DNA from: Planctomycetota bacterium
Lineage (GTDB): Bacteria; Planctomycetota; PLA2; JAEUHO01
Direction of reading: 5' to 3'
Length of the DNA stretch: 64,000 bases
Assembly (NCBI GenBank): GCA_029259775.1
Contig: JAJDEN010000037.1
Location: 33,609-97,608, forward strand
Shown here: positions 32,831-41,530 of the stretch, one piece after another
Layout of the letters: each line of letters begins with the position of its first letter
How positions within the stretch are numbered: the first letter of the stretch is position 1
Notes under the pieces: generated by a model
What the model was told of the DNA's origin: nothing
What the model saw: only the letters and a program-made list of their open reading frames with translations
The model's database searches: none
Program-made: the position numbers and the translations under genes

Positions 32831-35539
32831 ATGATCGCCTTCGACCAGCCCCTGGTCTTCCTGGCCCTACCGGTGCTCGCGCTCGTCGTGCTCGTCTTCG
32901 AGTTGCGACTGGGTGCGTCGCCGGGGCGCAAGGCATCCCGCTGCCTGGTGCGGATCCTCGTGTTGTCGCTCGCCGTGGGCGCCCTCGCCGGGCCCTACGA
33001 CGACCACGAGCGTGAGCGTCCGCGACGACTCCTGATCGCGATCGACACCTCCGCACGTCTGCCTGCGAACGCGGCGGCGGAGACGGCGAGCGTGGCCGCC
33101 ACGGCGGCGTCGAGCGCGCGCGCATCGAACGTCGCCGTGAGCCAGATGGCGTGGCAGGGCGACGCCGCGGCGGCGTTGGCGCAGGCGCGCCTCGCGCTGC
33201 GCGCCGAGGAGAGCGGCGGCATCCTCCTGATCACGGACGGGCGTGACGGCTTGACGGGGCTGCAGCAAGCCGTCGCCGCGCTACGAGCCGAGGGTGTCGT
33301 CGTCACGGCCGCGGCGGTTCCGCGCGCCGTCGCCGACGCGGCGCCGGCCGCACGCGTCGCCGGACTCGACGTCCCGGAGACGACGCGTGGCCCCTTCGTG
33401 GTCCGGGCGGCGGTCGAAGGACATGACGGGAGCGGAGCCCTGGTGGTGTTGCGCGTCGACGGCGAGGTCCACGCGACGCAAGCGCTGGATGGCAGCGGCG
33501 CGGGCGAGCTGCGATTCGACGAACTCGATCTGGAGCCGGGCGTCCACGAGATCGGTGTGACCCTGCAGAGCCCGACCGGCGAGAACCTCGCGCTGGCCCG
33601 GCGTCTCGTCACCGTGGGCACACCTCCGCGGGTCGTGAGCCTGTTGGCTGATGCCTCCGGCTCACCTTGGCGCCGAGCCCTCGGAGCCCAAGGGCTCGCG
33701 GTGGCCGATGTCGCGCCGGAGGCGCTGCGCGCCCGGCTGCTCGAACCAGGGACATTGCCGGACCTCCTCGTAGCTGACGCCGCGAGCCTCGGCGCCCTCA
33801 CGCCGGACGCGGCGCTGCTGCTGGTCGCTCGCGTGCGCGACGGCCTCGGCCTGCTCGTGGAGCCGGGCACGGACCGCGCCGCCTGGGCCCCCCTGGCCGG
33901 CTCGGCGCTCAGCGAGGTACTGCCGCTCCTCCCCCAGCCCGAGCCGCCGCCGCCGCCCAAGCCGCAGCCACCGGAGCCCCCGCCGCCCGAGCCGCCGCCG
34001 CCCCCGATCGACCCGCCCGAGGACGACGAGGGCCCGGGCCTCAAGGCGGAGCGGCGGCCCGAAGAGGCGTTGCCGATCACACTCCTGCTCGTGGTCGATC
34101 GCAGCCCCAGCATGCAAGGCGCGAAGATGGCCATGGCGATCCGCGGTGCCCAGGAGGCGGCGCGCGCCCTCTCGGACTGGGATCGCATCGGCATCATCAC
34201 GTTCGCCGACGACGTGCGCGTCGATGTGCCGCCGCGCAGCGCCCGCGGCGCCTCGTCGATCCCGCTCTGGCTGGCCAACGTCGAGGCGGGCGGCAAGGGG
34301 ACGAACCTCGCAGGCGCGCTGCGCAAGGCGCGCGAGGTGTTCGAGAAGGAGCGCTCCCCCATCCTGCACCTGATCCTGCTGACTGATGGGCGCCAGCACC
34401 CGCCCGGCCCGATCTTCGGCCCCATCGTGAAGCCGATGCGCCGACGCGGCATCACGATCACCGCCGTGGGCATCGGTCGGGGTGCGCGCATGGATCAGTT
34501 GCGCGACATCGTGCAGTGGGCCGCCCGCGGTCTGGTCGTGAGCGCGGCGACGCCTCGCGACATCCCGATCATCATGACGCGCGACACGCGCGAGGTTGCG
34601 GCAGCGCGGAGCGAGAAGGCCCAGGCGATCGAGGCGCGCCTGCGGCCCGACAAGGACAGCCGTCCTCCGGAGCCGCCGAAGCCCGACCAGCCCGCGCCGC
34701 CCCCGCGGCGCCCCGACAAGCCGACGCCAAGCGACACGCCGCCGCCCCAACCGACGCCGGCGAGCGAGGCCGGGGACGAGGGTGCCCGTGTGTTGCCGAT
34801 CCGGCTGCTGCGTCCCCACGAGGCCCTGTCCGGGTTCGAAGATGCGCCGTGGCCCAAGGTCGGCACGCCACGTCGGAGCGAGGCCGTGTCCGGCGCCGCC
34901 GTCCTGCTCGAGCGCGAGGACGGACGCCCCATCCTCGCGGCGGGGCGCGTCGGTCTCGGGCGCGTCCTGCAGTGGACGCTCGCGCCGGATGATCCGGGCG
35001 CCTTGTCCTTCGCGCCGCTCGGACGTCTCTACGGCCAGATCGCCCGCTCGGTGATGGCTCCGCGCGGCGCCTTCGGCTACCTGCCGACGGCACGCGTCAC
35101 GCACGGTCCCGATGGAGCCCTCCTGCATGTGACCTGGCCGCGCGGCACGAGTACAGGCGTCGTCGAGGCCACGTGGCACGGGCCCGAGGGTCCGCGCACG
35201 GCCGGTCGCTTCACGCCGGAGGATGGCAGCGCCCGAAGCCTGCCGGCGGCACCGGCAGGCACGTTGTGCCGTCTCGAGATGCGCATCGTGGACGGCCCGC
35301 CGATGCCGGCCCTCTCCTACCTCGCACGCCCGCGTCCGGCTGCGCCGCCGCAAGCGGGCGATCCTGCCGCGCTGGCGGCCGCGCTCGGCAGCGAGCTGGT
35401 CGATCCCGCGCGCTTCGCCGCCACGCTTCCGCTCGCCCAACGCACGATCCGCCGTGACCATTGGCCTCTGCTGCTGTGGCTCGTCGTTGGGCTGCTGCCG
35501 TTCGACGTCTTCCTCCACCGCCGGAGACGCGCTTCGTGA
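32831..35539 (+). CDS. VWA-domain membrane protein (BatA/BatB-like topology)
   Basis: 902 aa from ATG 32831. The N-terminal region MIAFDQPLVFLALPVLALVV has membrane segments at about 6-24 and 40-57. A first Rossmann-like region (60-160, RLLIAIDTSARL...GGILLITDGRDG) is a degenerate VWA-like domain, followed by a beta-sandwich (170-260). A long Pro-rich linker (about 370-410) precedes a true VWA domain with an intact MIDAS: DRSPSM, GGKGTNLAGAL and LLTDGRQ. A second Pro-rich linker, a C-terminal beta-domain and a final membrane helix (PLLLWLVVGLLPFDVFL) end it. VWA proteins of this shape take part in envelope assembly or metal-dependent adhesion. The stop overlaps the pdxA start by 4 nt (GTGA). 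Confidence 0.88.
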   Translation: MIAFDQPLVFLALPVLALVVLVFELRLGASPGRKASRCLVRILVLSLAVGALAGPYDDHERERPRRLLIAIDTSARLPANAAAETASVAATAASSARASNVAVSQMAWQGDAAAALAQARLALRAEESGGILLITDGRDGLTGLQQAVAALRAEGVVVTAAAVPRAVADAAPAARVAGLDVPETTRGPFVVRAAVEGHDGSGALVVLRVDGEVHATQALDGSGAGELRFDELDLEPGVHEIGVTLQSPTGENLALARRLVTVGTPPRVVSLLADASGSPWRRALGAQGLAVADVAPEALRARLLEPGTLPDLLVADAASLGALTPDAALLLVARVRDGLGLLVEPGTDRAAWAPLAGSALSEVLPLLPQPEPPPPPKPQPPEPPPPEPPPPPIDPPEDDEGPGLKAERRPEEALPITLLLVVDRSPSMQGAKMAMAIRGAQEAARALSDWDRIGIITFADDVRVDVPPRSARGASSIPLWLANVEAGGKGTNLAGALRKAREVFEKERSPILHLILLTDGRQHPPGPIFGPIVKPMRRRGITITAVGIGRGARMDQLRDIVQWAARGLVVSAATPRDIPIIMTRDTREVAAARSEKAQAIEARLRPDKDSRPPEPPKPDQPAPPPRRPDKPTPSDTPPPQPTPASEAGDEGARVLPIRLLRPHEALSGFEDAPWPKVGTPRRSEAVSGAAVLLEREDGRPILAAGRVGLGRVLQWTLAPDDPGALSFAPLGRLYGQIARSVMAPRGAFGYLPTARVTHGPDGALLHVTWPRGTSTGVVEATWHGPEGPRTAGRFTPEDGSARSLPAAPAGTLCRLEMRIVDGPPMPALSYLARPRPAAPPQAGDPAALAAALGSELVDPARFAATLPLAQRTIRRDHWPLLLWLVVGLLPFDVFLHRRRRAS

Positions 35540-36555
35540 ACGCCCCCCCGCTCCTCGCGCTGACGCTGGGCGATGCCGCCGGCATCGGACCCGAGATCGC
35601 GCTCCGCTTGCTGGCCGACCCGCCCGCCGGCGCGCGCCTGTTGATCGTCGGCCACCGAGCCGCGCTCGAGCGCGAGCTTGTCCAGGTACCGGGTGTTGCC
35701 ATGCCGCCGGAGGTCGCGCGGCCGTCCGACGTCGCGACGGCCCCCGGAAGCGTCGGACGGTGGACGGGGAGCGCCCCGCTGCCAGGCCTCCCGGCCTACG
35801 GCTCCATCGACGCTGCGGCGGGCGCCGCATGCCATGCGTGGGTGCTCCAGGCAGCGGATCTGGCGCTCGCGGGGGAGGTGGCCGGCATCGTGACCGGCCC
35901 GATCCACAAGGCCGCCTGGCACGCCGCCGGTGTCCGTCACCCGGGTCACACCGAGGCCCTCTGTGAGCACGCGGGTGCGGAGCGCGTGCTGATGATGTTG
36001 ACCGGCGGCCGCCTGCGCGTGGCGCTGGCGACGATCCACGTCCCGCTGCGCACCGTGCCCGACCTCCTGGACACAGCGCAGCTGACGGACGATCTCGTCC
36101 TGCTCGCCCGCGAGACCGCGGCCGCCTTCGGGCCCGAGCGCCCACGGCTCGCGGTCTGTGGGCTGAACCCGCACGCCGGCGAAGGTGGGCTCTTCGGCGA
36201 CGAGGACGCGCGCATCATCGCGCCGGCGGTGGCGGCAGCGCGCGCACGGGGGGTGGACGCCCACGGTCCGCTGCCTGCCGACGGCTGCATCCCCGCGGCC
36301 GTCGAGGGGGGCTACGACGCCGTCTTCGCGATGTACCACGATCAGGCCCTGCCCGCCGTGAAGAGCGTCGGACGCCGCGGGGGCATCAACATCACGCTGG
36401 GCTTGCCCTTCGTGCGGACGTCCGTCGACCACGGGACGGCCTTCGATGTGGCGGGTCAGGGACGCGCCCAGGCGTCGTCGTTGCGTGCCGCGGTCGAGGC
36501 GGCGGCGAAGATCGCTGCCCGGCGCGCGGAATTCGGTGTCGGAACCGCCTCCTGA
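35536..36555 (+). CDS. pdxA: 4-hydroxythreonine-4-phosphate dehydrogenase PdxA
   Basis: PdxA oxidises 4-hydroxythreonine-4-phosphate with NAD in DXP-dependent pyridoxal phosphate synthesis. GTG 35536 overlaps the VWA gene stop (GTGA); 339 aa is the usual length. Family motifs: LTLGDAAGIGPEIAL (8-22), VTGPIHKAAWHAAG, HPGHTEAL (metal His), GLNPHAGEGGLFGDED (metal His), CIPAA, YDAVFAMYHDQALPAVK (metal His), NITLGLPFVRTSVDHGTAFDVAG. No other pyridoxine gene is nearby. Confidence 0.96.
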   Translation: MNAPPLLALTLGDAAGIGPEIALRLLADPPAGARLLIVGHRAALERELVQVPGVAMPPEVARPSDVATAPGSVGRWTGSAPLPGLPAYGSIDAAAGAACHAWVLQAADLALAGEVAGIVTGPIHKAAWHAAGVRHPGHTEALCEHAGAERVLMMLTGGRLRVALATIHVPLRTVPDLLDTAQLTDDLVLLARETAAAFGPERPRLAVCGLNPHAGEGGLFGDEDARIIAPAVAAARARGVDAHGPLPADGCIPAAVEGGYDAVFAMYHDQALPAVKSVGRRGGINITLGLPFVRTSVDHGTAFDVAGQGRAQASSLRAAVEAAAKIAARRAEFGVGTAS

Positions 36556-36628
36556 GCTGGGCGGCGCTCAATCCCGCCCGTCCCCCCTCCGACCTAACGT
36601 TGTGCGGCTTCCACGCTTCGGGAAGGGC

Positions 36629-37222
36629 ATGGCGCGAAAAGCAACCGATCTTCTGGACGTCTTCCGCTTCGGCGACGACGACGACGACGACAACCGTGAA
36701 CGCGAGACTTCTCGCGGGCGCCGTGCTGTGGCCCGGAAGAAGAGCCAGAAGGCCAAGAAGGCCCGCGCCGCGGAACCCAAGACGCGCCTTCAGGGCCTGA
36801 TCCTCAACCGGCGGCAGGTGCTCCTTGGCACCAGCGCCGTGGCGCTGCTGCTCGTGCTCAGCTTCGTGCTCGGCCTCTCGACCGGGCGCAGTGGTCCCTC
36901 CGGAGGGGAGACGGCCATCCAGAAGACCCAGCACGCGCCGCGCGTCGCGATCCGGGGCTCGCTCCCTGAGCTCGACTCGGCGACCCGCGAGACGATCGAC
37001 CCCCGTCGCGTGGCCGACATCCTCAAGCGCGACTACAAGCTGAAGCGCCACAACCTCACGATGCGCCGCGCCGAGGGCCGCCTCGTGATCGAGGTCGGCC
37101 CGTTTCGCTCCGATGCCTCCGCTGCCGAGTTCTTGCGCAAGTCGGGCCTCGAGATGCTCCACCTGCACATGGAGTATCCCTTCCGCTGGCCCGAGTACGT
37201 GGCGTGGCATCCTGCCAAGTAG
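36629..37222 (+). CDS. Single-pass membrane protein with SPOR-like C-terminal domain
   Basis: 197 aa from ATG 36629 (GGAAGGG just upstream). The N-terminal half is cytoplasmic and charged, with FRFGDDDDDDNRE and a Lys/Arg stretch (SRGRRAVARKKSQKAKKAR). A membrane helix follows at about 70-88 (LLGTSAVALLLVLSFVLGL), then a periplasmic region of about 100 residues ending in a small alpha/beta domain (HNLTMRRAEGRLVIEVGPFRSDASAAEFLRKSGL). Its VxxGPF..xxxAxxFLRK pattern resembles SPOR domains, which bind denuded peptidoglycan. The SPOR call is tentative. The 3' end is duplicated in a 21-nt tandem repeat. Confidence 0.7.
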   Translation: MARKATDLLDVFRFGDDDDDDNRERETSRGRRAVARKKSQKAKKARAAEPKTRLQGLILNRRQVLLGTSAVALLLVLSFVLGLSTGRSGPSGGETAIQKTQHAPRVAIRGSLPELDSATRETIDPRRVADILKRDYKLKRHNLTMRRAEGRLVIEVGPFRSDASAAEFLRKSGLEMLHLHMEYPFRWPEYVAWHPAK

Positions 37223-37268
37223 CAGGGGCATCCTGCCAAGTAGCAGGGGCGTCCTGCCAGGTAGCCCA
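37206..37268. repeat. 21-nt tandem repeat spanning a stop codon
   Basis: GGCATCCTGCCAAGTAGCAG+G twice (37206-37226, 37227-37247) and a diverged third copy (37248-37268). Each carries an in-frame TAG (37220, 37241, 37262); the first is the stop of the SPOR-like gene, so the last codons HPAK-stop are repeated. Confidence 0.85.
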
Positions 37269-37472
37269 CGGATCGGGCCCGCCCGCGGCCTGAGGTGCGC
37301 CTCAGAGGCGCCTGAGCGGCTTCCAGGGGCCTCGCGGGGGTGGCAGGGATGGTCGGCCCCCGGAAATTGGGCGTACCCACGGGCGCTGGGGCCGATACTC
37401 TCCGGCTTCCCCCGAGGGCGCTTCGCTGCGAACCCTGGCGGAAGACCCCTGACCCGCCCGGAAGGCTACCCC

Positions 37473-37694
37473 ATGTCGATCCACAAGAGCCTGAAGCTGA
37501 AGAACTCGCTTGAGCGTCCGCGCAGTGTGCTGACGCGCTGGGAGCGCATCGAGAAGCTCATCGACGCGGACAAGTGGCAGGAGGGCGACCCCGTCCTCGG
37601 CCTGCCCAAGGTGCGGACCAAGTTCAAGGTGAAGTCACGCAAGCAGAAGAAGCGCGACGACGTGGAAGAGACCACCGAGGGCGACGAGGCCTAG
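37473..37694 (+). CDS. PVC small basic protein
   Basis: 73 aa from ATG 37473 (GGAAGG 9 nt upstream). It matches the small basic protein family of Planctomycetes, Verrucomicrobia and Chlamydiae (TIGR04137 type): it opens MSIHKSLKLKNSLERPRSVL, then TRWERIEKLIDADKW, VLGLPKVRTKFKVK, a KKQKKR-like basic patch and an acidic tail. Function is unknown; a ribosome or nucleic-acid link is suspected because of its charge. It is the strongest taxonomic marker in the window. A hairpin that may terminate transcription follows. Confidence 0.88.
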   Translation: MSIHKSLKLKNSLERPRSVLTRWERIEKLIDADKWQEGDPVLGLPKVRTKFKVKSRKQKKRDDVEETTEGDEA

Positions 37695-37738
37695 GCCCCT
37701 CTCCTTCGGCAGGCCCTCCTTCAGCACGAAGGGACCAG

Positions 37739-37766
37739 CGCCCCCGCGACCTCAGGTCCGGGGGCG
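37739..37766 (+). terminator. Probable terminator after the small basic protein gene
   Basis: Interrupted stem CGCCCCC..GACCT / AGGTC.GGGGGCG with a 1-nt tip. The following sequence TCGTCAATT has few T, so it may be a weak or bidirectional terminator. Confidence 0.5.
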
Positions 37767-37804
37767 TCGTCAATTCCGGGTTGTGGGATCGTGTGGAAGT
37801 GCCG

Positions 37805-37848
37805 GTGGCAGGCCAGGGGACGTGGAGGGCAACGTCAAAGTCAACGTG
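37805..37848 (+). repeat. Dispersed GTCAAAGTCAACGTG repeat, copy D
   Basis: GTGGCAGGCCAGGGGACGTG, then GAGGGCAACGTCAAAGTCAA and CGTG. Matches copy B over about 45 bases and copies A and C over the last 20. Confidence 0.7.
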
Positions 37849-37863
37849 TCGAGGATGACGTAG

Positions 37864-37899
37864 GGGCGACCCTTGTGGTCGCCCGCGTGCCTCGCGGGC
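37864..37899. repeat. Two overlapping, mutually exclusive hairpins
   Basis: GGGCGACC/GGTCGCCC (37864-37884) and GCCCGCG/CGCGGGC (37881-37899) share four bases, so only one can form at a time. Perfect 8-bp and 7-bp stems. Confidence 0.5.
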
Positions 37900-38016
37900 G
37901 CGTGTCGGTGTCGGGGTCCGTGTCAGGAGGGGCTGACGTCCCACCAGGTCGCGGTACATCGTGACGCTACGCACGAGCGGGTAGCTCGTGCAGGTTCGTG
38001 ATCTCACGCCACGTGG

Positions 38017-38083
38017 ATCGGAGCGGGTCCCGGGTAGGCCGTGCGGGCCTTGCCCGCCGGCCTACTTGGGGAGCTCCGGGTGT
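38017..38083 (+). repeat. ~67-nt dispersed repeat with palindromic core, copy 1
   Basis: Begins GATCGGAGCGGGTCCCG, has the core GCGGGC-CTT-GCCCGC inside a longer stem GTAGGCC...GGCCTAC (38034-38065), and ends GCTCCGGGTGT. The same blocks occur in order on the minus strand at 48730-48796. Confidence 0.65.
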
Positions 38084-38133
38084 GCGCCCTCTTCAGGCGT
38101 TCGTGCGGCGGCTCGCGTGATCGCCCGCAATAC

Positions 38134-39474
38134 CTAGTGGACGGGCGCCCCGATGACGCGGCCCTTGGACTTCCTGGGCGCCCGCGCACCGGGCTTCGCG
38201 GGGAACCGCGGCAGCTTGCCCTTGTTGGCTTCGTACCAGGCCAAGACCTCGCGGCCGCTCTTGAGGTGCGTTCCCACGAGATCGTTGAAGGACTTCACGA
38301 GGATGGGCTCGATCCACGTCTTCGTGAACGAGGCGTCCAGCACCTTGACGTCGAAGACCACGCCTTCGCTGATCGTCGCTACGTCCGGGTTGGCGATGTT
38401 CGAGGCCTGTGCGATCTCGACGTCGAAGTCGCGCACGTAGGAGACCTGGTTAAGGAAGGAAACGAAGTTGCGCGTCGAGGAGCCGTGGCTGCGAAGACGC
38501 TTCACGATGTAGGCGGCGGCACGCTGATCGCCGAGCAGGGCAAGCGCTTCGGCCGCATAGCCGGACAGGCGCATGTTCTTGGAACCAAGCGCACGCACGA
38601 AGGGCAAGGCCGTGTCGTCGTGGCCGAACGCCTGCGCCGCGAGCACGGACTCACGTCGTACGGCAGCGTCCTTGTCCCGCGCACCGGAGAGCAGCAGGGC
38701 GCGCAGGGCGGCCTCATCGCCGAGGTCGGCCAGGATGCGCGCCGAGGCGATGCGGACCCGCGCGTCCGTGTGGTAGAGCGAGGACGTCGCCGCATCGAGC
38801 AGGATGTGGCTGGCGGTGCGCGCGAGGGCGAGGCGCGCCGCACGCTGCAGCGGCGCGGCGCCCGTGGCGACCTTCACGATCAACGCGCGAGCGCGATCGA
38901 CGTCGCCGGCGGCCTTCATCCGCTTGGGCGTGGCCTTCGTCTTGCCCGAGGCGGCCTCGACGGCATCCGGCAGCATCCAGCGGCCGCGGTAGAGGACGAG
39001 GCCCTTGCTGCGCTGCGCCGCATCGAAGGACAGCCACGAGGCGCCAACCCTCTCGTAGCCAAGCGCACGACGCGCCGCTGCGTGGTCAGGCGAGAGCTTC
39101 AGCACGCGCTCCATGTAGCTGCGGCTCAGGTCGGCGAGGCCCTTGGCTTCGGCGCTCAGTGCCAGGCGATAGAGCGCGACGGGATCCTTCCCGTCGACCT
39201 TCGCGGCTTCGGCCAGGAACGCCGCCCGCGGGGCGGCGCCCATCTGCACCGAGGCGACGGCCTTCGGGCCAAGCTCGACCTTGCCGGCCTTGGTCTCGAC
39301 GCGGTACCAGCCATTCGGCAGCTTCTCGACCTTGCCTTCGAGGACCATGCCCTCGGTGGTGGTCAGGACGTCGGCCTGCAGCGGCGCACCCAGCGCAAGG
39401 AGCAGGGAGGCACAGAGCAGGACGGCGCACATGCTGCGCAGGGGGCGGCCAGGGAGGACTCGTGAGGCGTTCAT
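38134..39474 (-). CDS. Secreted HEAT-repeat protein
   Basis: 446 aa from ATG 39474. Signal peptide with core MCAVLLCASLLLALGAPLQA. Residues 36-75 (VLTTTEGMVLEGKVEKLPNG, WYRVETKAGKVEL) form a small beta module like those in the NPCBM protein at 31512. A TPR-like part (about 95-130) is followed by HEAT-like helical repeats (about 205-330: RVRIASARILADLGDEAALR, DAAVRRESVLAAQAFGHD, LSGYAAEALALLGDQ). The rest is a C-terminal domain ending in a Pro/Lys-rich tail. Export and helical repeats suggest a binding scaffold in the periplasm. Partner unknown. Confidence 0.82.
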   Translation of the reverse strand: MNASRVLPGRPLRSMCAVLLCASLLLALGAPLQADVLTTTEGMVLEGKVEKLPNGWYRVETKAGKVELGPKAVASVQMGAAPRAAFLAEAAKVDGKDPVALYRLALSAEAKGLADLSRSYMERVLKLSPDHAAARRALGYERVGASWLSFDAAQRSKGLVLYRGRWMLPDAVEAASGKTKATPKRMKAAGDVDRARALIVKVATGAAPLQRAARLALARTASHILLDAATSSLYHTDARVRIASARILADLGDEAALRALLLSGARDKDAAVRRESVLAAQAFGHDDTALPFVRALGSKNMRLSGYAAEALALLGDQRAAAYIVKRLRSHGSSTRNFVSFLNQVSYVRDFDVEIAQASNIANPDVATISEGVVFDVKVLDASFTKTWIEPILVKSFNDLVGTHLKSGREVLAWYEANKGKLPRFPAKPGARAPRKSKGRVIGAPVH

Positions 39475-39572
39475 AGGGGGCGTTCCAATCAGCGGGTACC
39501 AAGAGTACCAACGCCGCAGAATGCTCTTGGAAGCCCCCGAAACACGCGCGAACAGCGGTCTGGGACTTTTGC

Positions 39573-41399
39573 TCAGACGCCGGGCTTCCGGCGCTTGAGG
39601 CCCAGGACCAGGGCGGCCAAGAGCGCGGGGCCCAACAGATAGGCCTGGCAGAGGAACAACAGGTTCGCCTCCAGCCCCATCCGGCTCCGGTGGATCTGGT
39701 CGTAGAGCCGGATCGGCAGGATGCGCAGATCGATCAGCGCGACCGAATCCAGCTCGCGCAGGGCCAGCACGAACACCATGAGCCCACCCGCCACGAGGCC
39801 CCAGAGCGCTTGCGGCCGGATGACGCGCCACGCCCGCGTGAGCCCGCCGGCGCCGAGCATGGCCGCCGCCTCCTCGTGACCGCGCCGCACGGAGCGCAGG
39901 GCGAGCCAGGCCGCGACGAGCGCGAAGGGCAGGAACTTCACCGCGAGGATGAGTACGGACCGGAGGATGCTCGACTCGAGCGGCCGCAGCCACAGCCCGG
40001 GGATCGCCTGCCACAGGAGCAGGGTACCGACCGCCAGCACGGTGCCGGGGATGGCGAGCGGCAGCGCCCCCATCAGCACCACAAGCGCGCGGGCGCCTCG
40101 GCCGGCGCGTGAGGCCGCGCGGGCCATCGGCACAGCGATGGTCATGGAGAGCAACGCGGCAAGGAACGCGGTGAGCAGCCAGCGGTCCCGCTCCTCCCGG
40201 CTCCCGGTCGTCTTGTCGAGGGTCGTGGAGAAGTCGAAGAGCGCTACGCCCGAGGTGTCGGTGGCCTGGGGGTTGAAGCTGCCGCCGGTCACCGACTCGG
40301 CGCCGGCGCCCCCCCACGTGGCGATCTTCGCCATGGGCATGACGAGCGACACGCCGAGCACGGCGGCCACGAAGAGGTAGGCAACGACCTTGCGACGCGG
40401 GCGCGGATCGCACGGCGGACGGACGCGCTGACCGCGCGCGGCCGCGAACACGGGACTGCGTCGCAGCATGGCCAGCGCCACGAGGAGGAGGCCCAAGGTG
40501 AGCAGCACGATCGGCGCGGCGGTCGCGACCGCACGACCGACGTTGCCATGCTTGGTCCACTGCATGAACATCTCGGTCGCGAAGACGTTGGCCGTCGATC
40601 CCCCCGCCGGAAGCATGAACCCGAGCACGTCGGGAATCGCGAAGTCGGCCAGAGCCAGGACGAACACCAAGACGAAGGCGCCTACGACAGCGGGCAGGAC
40701 CGCGGGCAGGGTCACGTGGCGGAACGCCGCGCGGGGTCCGCGCAGCAGGCGTGCCGCCTCCCAAGGCCCCGCGGGGACGGCCGCCATCGCGGGACCGACG
40801 AGCAGCACGTAGACCGGGAAGAGCACGCAGCCAAAGACGAGCATCGAGTTCAAGATCTGCAGCGTCGGTCCCGAGACATCGAACAGCGCGATGAGCACGG
40901 CCTGCATCTGCCGCGCGCCACCGAGCGCGATGAAGAACGGGGGTAGCACGGCGGGCCCGAGGCAGAGCGCCGCGAAGACCATGCGTCCGCGCATCCGGGT
41001 CCGCGCGATGATCCACGCCATGGGCAGGCCCAGCAGGAGCGCCAGCAGGGCGCCGCCGAAGGCGATGAGTCCGCTGTTCAAGAGCAAGCGCCCCGTGCGC
41101 TCCTCGGTGAACACGCTCCGGTAATTGTCCAAGGACCACACGCGGCGCGTCTCGGCCAGGTACTCGAGGTCTACCTGACTCGGGGTTGGGTCCTCGGGAT
41201 CGTCGCTCGCGACCGAGTAGCGAACCTCCAGCTCGGTGAAGACAAGCTCCCCGACCGCGCGCTCGACCGTGCCGTCCTTCTGGACGACCTCGTAGAAGAG
41301 CATCGAGCGCGCGAGCATCGCTCCGATCGGCAGGATGAGCGCGACCAGCAGGACGGCGACGGCGAGCCACAGGAACGGGTTTGTACGGTACCGCCCCAC
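39573..41399 (-). CDS. ABC transporter permease, two fused permease domains (iron(III)-type)
   Basis: 608 aa with about 12 membrane segments. Two EAA loops mark two fused permease units: EAARLLRGPRAAFRHVTLP (about 219-237) and EEAAAMLGAGGLTRAWRVI (about 520-540). Fused permeases with this length and sequence style (PPFFIALGG, ADFAIPDVLGF) are typical of FbpB/AfuB-like importers for iron(III) and related ions. The first periplasmic loop (about 35-95) is long and charged. No ATPase or binding protein gene lies next to it, so the substrate and partners are unknown. Confidence 0.85.
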   Translation of the reverse strand: MGRYRTNPFLWLAVAVLLVALILPIGAMLARSMLFYEVVQKDGTVERAVGELVFTELEVRYSVASDDPEDPTPSQVDLEYLAETRRVWSLDNYRSVFTEERTGRLLLNSGLIAFGGALLALLLGLPMAWIIARTRMRGRMVFAALCLGPAVLPPFFIALGGARQMQAVLIALFDVSGPTLQILNSMLVFGCVLFPVYVLLVGPAMAAVPAGPWEAARLLRGPRAAFRHVTLPAVLPAVVGAFVLVFVLALADFAIPDVLGFMLPAGGSTANVFATEMFMQWTKHGNVGRAVATAAPIVLLTLGLLLVALAMLRRSPVFAAARGQRVRPPCDPRPRRKVVAYLFVAAVLGVSLVMPMAKIATWGGAGAESVTGGSFNPQATDTSGVALFDFSTTLDKTTGSREERDRWLLTAFLAALLSMTIAVPMARAASRAGRGARALVVLMGALPLAIPGTVLAVGTLLLWQAIPGLWLRPLESSILRSVLILAVKFLPFALVAAWLALRSVRRGHEEAAAMLGAGGLTRAWRVIRPQALWGLVAGGLMVFVLALRELDSVALIDLRILPIRLYDQIHRSRMGLEANLLFLCQAYLLGPALLAALVLGLKRRKPGV

Positions 41400-41530
41400 C
41401 TCAGACCGCTCCCCCGGCAGTTACGCCTGCGTAGGGCGTGGTATCGCCCGCGAGACGGGGCGCAGCGTAGGTGTGGGCGCAGCAGGGCATGGGTACCCCA
41501 TGTAGCGCACGGCGTGCCAGACGGGGCGCC

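Larger units (their letters stand above)
37695..38133. other. Repeat-rich gap between convergent genes
   Basis: 439 bases with no gene, between the small basic protein gene (plus) and a HEAT-repeat gene (minus). It holds a stem-loop (37739-37766), repeat copy D (37805-37848), two overlapping hairpins (37864-37899), the CGTGTCGGTGTCGG motif (37901-37918), a hairpin GCACGAGC/GCTCGTGC (37971-37991) and a ~67-nt repeat shared with 48730-48796. Confidence 0.7.

Noticed and set aside
33900..34030. Pro-rich runs in the VWA protein as a frameshift or assembly error
   Set aside because: The reading frame and domain order continue on both sides; Pro-rich linkers are common in such proteins.
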